64,000 nt of DNA, from assembly GCA_001314845.1 (NCBI GenBank), contig LJZQ01000014.1:1-64000 (forward strand). Reading direction: 5' to 3'. Shown piece after piece: positions 62,303 through 64,000 of this stretch. Below the pieces are notes generated by a model. It was not told where the DNA came from and ran no database searches. It saw nothing but the letters and a program-made list of their open reading frames with translations. The number at the start of each line of letters is the position of its first letter. Position 1 is the stretch's first letter. The position numbers were made by a program, and so were the translations under genes. Source of the DNA: Marinobacter excellens HL-55. Its GTDB lineage: Bacteria > Pseudomonadota > Gammaproteobacteria > Pseudomonadales > Oleiphilaceae.

Positions 62303-62648
62303 TCTCAAGCCGGGCGCCGTATTCGGGTGGCTTGAAGGGCAGTTGGACCAGCTGCAGCTGGATGACAGTGATGTGGCGTCGGTGATGAAGGGGAGCGCCC
62401 TTTATGACGGTGCGCATCTTCGTATCACTCTGTATCCTGGCGCCTTTGGCAAACGCTTTACCTCGTTGTTACTGGAAGGCGATCGGTTGCCCTGGAGCAG
62501 TGACCTGGAGTGTGCCCGTAGCGCCTGGAGGGCAGTGGAAACCGAGATTCGCTGCAGTCCTGGTGACTGGAAGGAAGGTGAGCCGGTGGATGAGGACAAG
62601 TGGTGGCGGTTAGACCACCGAGGGGAGCATCAGGTCGTTTGGAATTAA
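62274..62648 (+). CDS. Small hypothetical protein coupled to the Clp-N gene
   Basis: A 124-residue protein. I choose a GTG start at 62274 with AGGGAG 9 bases upstream; longer starts lie further inside the Clp-N gene. The sequence (LEIYIRDLKPGAVFGWLEGQ, then PGAFGKRFTSLLLEG and DKWWRLDHRGEHQVVWN) matches no family I can name, but looks like a compact folded domain conserved in this lineage. Its overlap with the Clp-N gene suggests the two products act together. A strong terminator follows. Confidence 0.7.
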   Translation: MQDLEIYIRDLKPGAVFGWLEGQLDQLQLDDSDVASVMKGSALYDGAHLRITLYPGAFGKRFTSLLLEGDRLPWSSDLECARSAWRAVETEIRCSPGDWKEGEPVDEDKWWRLDHRGEHQVVWN

Positions 62649-62672
62649 GACATCATCAAACGAGCGGGTAAC

Positions 62673-62702
62673 AAAAAGGCAGCCAGTAACGGCTGCCTTT
62701 TT
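62673..62702. terminator. Bidirectional terminator
   Basis: A perfect 12-bp stem (AAAAAGGCAGCC with GGCTGCCTTTTT, loop AGTAAC). The A run on one side and T run on the other allow termination in both directions between the small protein gene and the convergent cold-shock-domain gene. Confidence 0.92.
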
Positions 62703-62720
62703 GGTTCTGCAGAGTGACGT

Positions 62721-63278
62721 TTAATCGCTCAGGGTAGACACGTTATCTGCCTGCAGGCCTTTGTCGGCTTCGACTACGTTGAACCGGACCAGCTGGCCCT
62801 GGCGCAGTACGCGGCGGCCACGACCACGGATGGCGCGGAAATGCACAAAGATCTCGTCGCCACTGTCACGGACGATAAAGCCAAATCCTTTTTTGACGTT
62901 GAACCATTTGACGGTACCTTCTTCGTCACCCTCGGGTGTGGTGTCGTCAAAGTCGTCTTCTTCATCATCGTCGTACACGTTGCTTTGCTGGCTGGCGCGT
63001 GCTGGGCGGCTTTGGGTTCGAGCTGCCGGTTTTGGCTGTTTGGTTGCAAGCGCCACGGTCAAAAAGCCGGTGATGCCAAATACTGCAAAGGCAATCAGGT
63101 AGGCAGCAAGGCCGCCAACGCTGCCCAGTGCTTCAGCGATGTTGCCTGCGCTGAGGGCGGCGAGGAATTGCGGTGCAACGGACAGCAACAGGAACAGTAC
63201 CAGAGGTGCCGGAATGGCGATCATAAGGGAAAGGCGGATCGCTTTGGCTGGATTACGCATTGGCTGAATATTCTCCAT
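62721..63278 (-). CDS. Membrane-anchored cold-shock-domain protein
   Basis: A 185-residue protein starting at the ATG at 63278. Two membrane segments lie at about residues 15-38 and 53-75, followed by a charged linker with an acidic run (YDDDEEDDFDD). Residues 118-185 are a complete cold-shock domain with both RNA-binding motifs (KGFGFIV and IFVHF). Typical cold-shock proteins are about 70 residues and soluble, so this one tethers the domain to the inner membrane on the cytoplasmic side. Role unknown; RNA binding near the membrane is a reasonable inference. Confidence 0.88.
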   Translation of the reverse strand: MENIQPMRNPAKAIRLSLMIAIPAPLVLFLLLSVAPQFLAALSAGNIAEALGSVGGLAAYLIAFAVFGITGFLTVALATKQPKPAARTQSRPARASQQSNVYDDDEEDDFDDTTPEGDEEGTVKWFNVKKGFGFIVRDSGDEIFVHFRAIRGRGRRVLRQGQLVRFNVVEADKGLQADNVSTLSD

Positions 63279-63402
63279 AATTAACACTAACGATAAAAAG
63301 CCGGACATCGGGTAACATGGCACGCCCGGCCAATGAACGCCGCCAACGATGGCGGTAAAAGGCGGCATGATAACAGATTACGGAAAGGACTGACCAAACC
63401 TC

Positions 63403-63621
63403 ATGAGTAAAAACACCCTCGAAGACCGACTCGCGGAACTGGAAATGCGACTTGCGTTCCAGGATGACGTGATTAACATCCTGAGCGAGCAGGTGGCGAA
63501 GCAGGAAATGGATCTTCGGGAACTGTGGGAGGCGAAGCGGTTAATGCATAAGCAGTTGAGGGATATGGCGCCTTCGAATATCAAGTCTGAGCAGGATGAG
63601 ACGCCGCCTCCGCATTATTGA
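63403..63621 (+). CDS. slyX: SlyX family protein
   Basis: A 72-residue coiled-coil protein with the SlyX signature (LEDRLAELEMRLAFQDDVI, then NILSEQVAKQEMDLRELWEA) and the usual proline-rich ending (TPPPHY). Its function is unknown in all bacteria. It is divergent from the cold-shock-domain gene and convergent with dapE. Confidence 0.93.
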   Translation: MSKNTLEDRLAELEMRLAFQDDVINILSEQVAKQEMDLRELWEAKRLMHKQLRDMAPSNIKSEQDETPPPHY

Positions 63622-63640
63622 TTTTTAAACTTCGGAGTTG

Positions 63641-63695
63641 GGGGTCAGACCCCCGCGCGGCCTGAGGGCCCAAAGACGCGCGTGGGTCTGACCCC
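63641..63695. repeat. GGGGTCAGACCC-family long hairpin, near-copy of the one at 39902
   Basis: GGGGTCAGACCC (63641-63652) and GGGTCTGACCCC (63684-63695) are the outer arms. The internal part (CCGCGCGGCC, GGGCCCAAAGACGCGCG) is nearly the same, base for base, as the element at 39902-39956. It lies between convergent slyX and dapE. Confidence 0.88.
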
Positions 63696-63705
63696 TCAGC
63701 GCGAA

Positions 63706-64000
63706 TTATCCCAATAGTTCTACCAGGATCTGTTCGTAAATTTCGGACAGGGTGTCCAGGTCTTCGGCTTTTACGCATTCGTCCACTTTGTGAATGGTGG
63801 CGTTGATGGGGCCGAGTTCGAGTACCTGGGCGCCGGTGGGCGCGATGAAGCGACCGTCGGAGGTGCCGCCGGAGGTGGACAGTTCGGTCTCGCGGCCTGT
63901 GACGGTGCGGATGGCGTTCTGGCTGGCGGCGACCAGGGCGCCTTTGTCGGTCAGGAACGGGCGGCCACTCAGGTGCCATTGCAGGTCGTATTTCAGGTTG
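63706..64000 (-). CDS. dapE: Succinyl-diaminopimelate desuccinylase, C-terminal part
   Basis: The last 97 codons of dapE, running off the right edge on the reverse strand. Reading from the edge it contains [37 protein letters not shown] and [14 protein letters not shown], which are the conserved DapE metal-site and dimer segments, and ends ILVELLG. The enzyme acts in lysine and diaminopimelate synthesis. The start and the N-terminal catalytic half are outside the window. Confidence 0.93.
   Translation of the reverse strand, partial: NLKYDLQWHLSGRPFLTDKGALVAASQNAIRTVTGRETELSTSGGTSDGRFIAPTGAQVLELGPINATIHKVDECVKAEDLDTLSEIYEQILVELLG

Overview
This window looks like chromosome of a polarly flagellated marine gammaproteobacterium, most likely Marinobacter or a close relative. 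The basis is gene content: a Pseudomonas-like chemotaxis operon, flagellins next to a Maf protein with sigma-54 and sigma-28 promoters, a glucosylglycerate (compatible solute) operon, DUF6160 and DUF6351 secreted proteins, and dispersed GGGGTCAGACCCC hairpins between genes. I saw no rRNA, tRNA, CRISPR array or intact insertion sequence.

Layout. (1) 1-8074: chemotaxis, with a soluble PAS-HAMP receptor running off the left edge and a forward operon mcp-cheY-STAS-cheA-cheW-cheR-cheB. (2) 8190-12070: two translationally coupled lipoprotein phosphatases. (3) 12088-14112 (reverse): a receiver-CheC protein followed by a PAS-GGDEF diguanylate cyclase. (4) 14487-16874: a secreted DUF6160-like protein and exonuclease I. 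(5) 16902-32769: flagellar filament and glycosylation genes: a TPR/methyltransferase-like protein, a pyruvyltransferase-like protein, a CMP-sugar synthetase, a CBS-NeuB-TIM-barrel fusion, a methyltransferase broken by one stop codon, two flagellins either side of a Maf flagellin glycosyltransferase, then flaG, fliD and fliS. (6) 32790-41448: housekeeping genes (solute-binding protein, argG, a PemK-type toxin-antitoxin pair, an AraC regulator, a receiver/degenerate-GGDEF protein, yajQ, an AmpG-like permease, selO). (7) 41635-45396: a three-gene operon to make and recycle glucosylglycerate. (8) 45472-56513: a type VI secretion effector island: VgrG, DUF4123 adaptor, Rhs with a C-terminal toxin, immunity gene, remains of two older toxin/immunity pairs, a decayed DUF6708 copy, an intact DUF6708 gene and a membrane protein. 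(9) 56554-64000: DUF1853, a glyoxalase I-like protein, a DUF6351 lipoprotein, a Clp-N/P-loop protein with a small partner, a membrane-anchored cold-shock-domain protein, slyX and the end of dapE.

The most interesting points are the three successive Rhs toxin/immunity modules in different states of decay, with a poorly characterised TNT-like toxin on the live one; the triple-domain NeuB fusion and the nonsense-interrupted methyltransferase in the flagellin glycosylation locus; the two flagellins under different sigma factors; and a family of GGGGTCAGACCCC hairpins, two copies of which are nearly identical over 55 bp although 24 kb apart.
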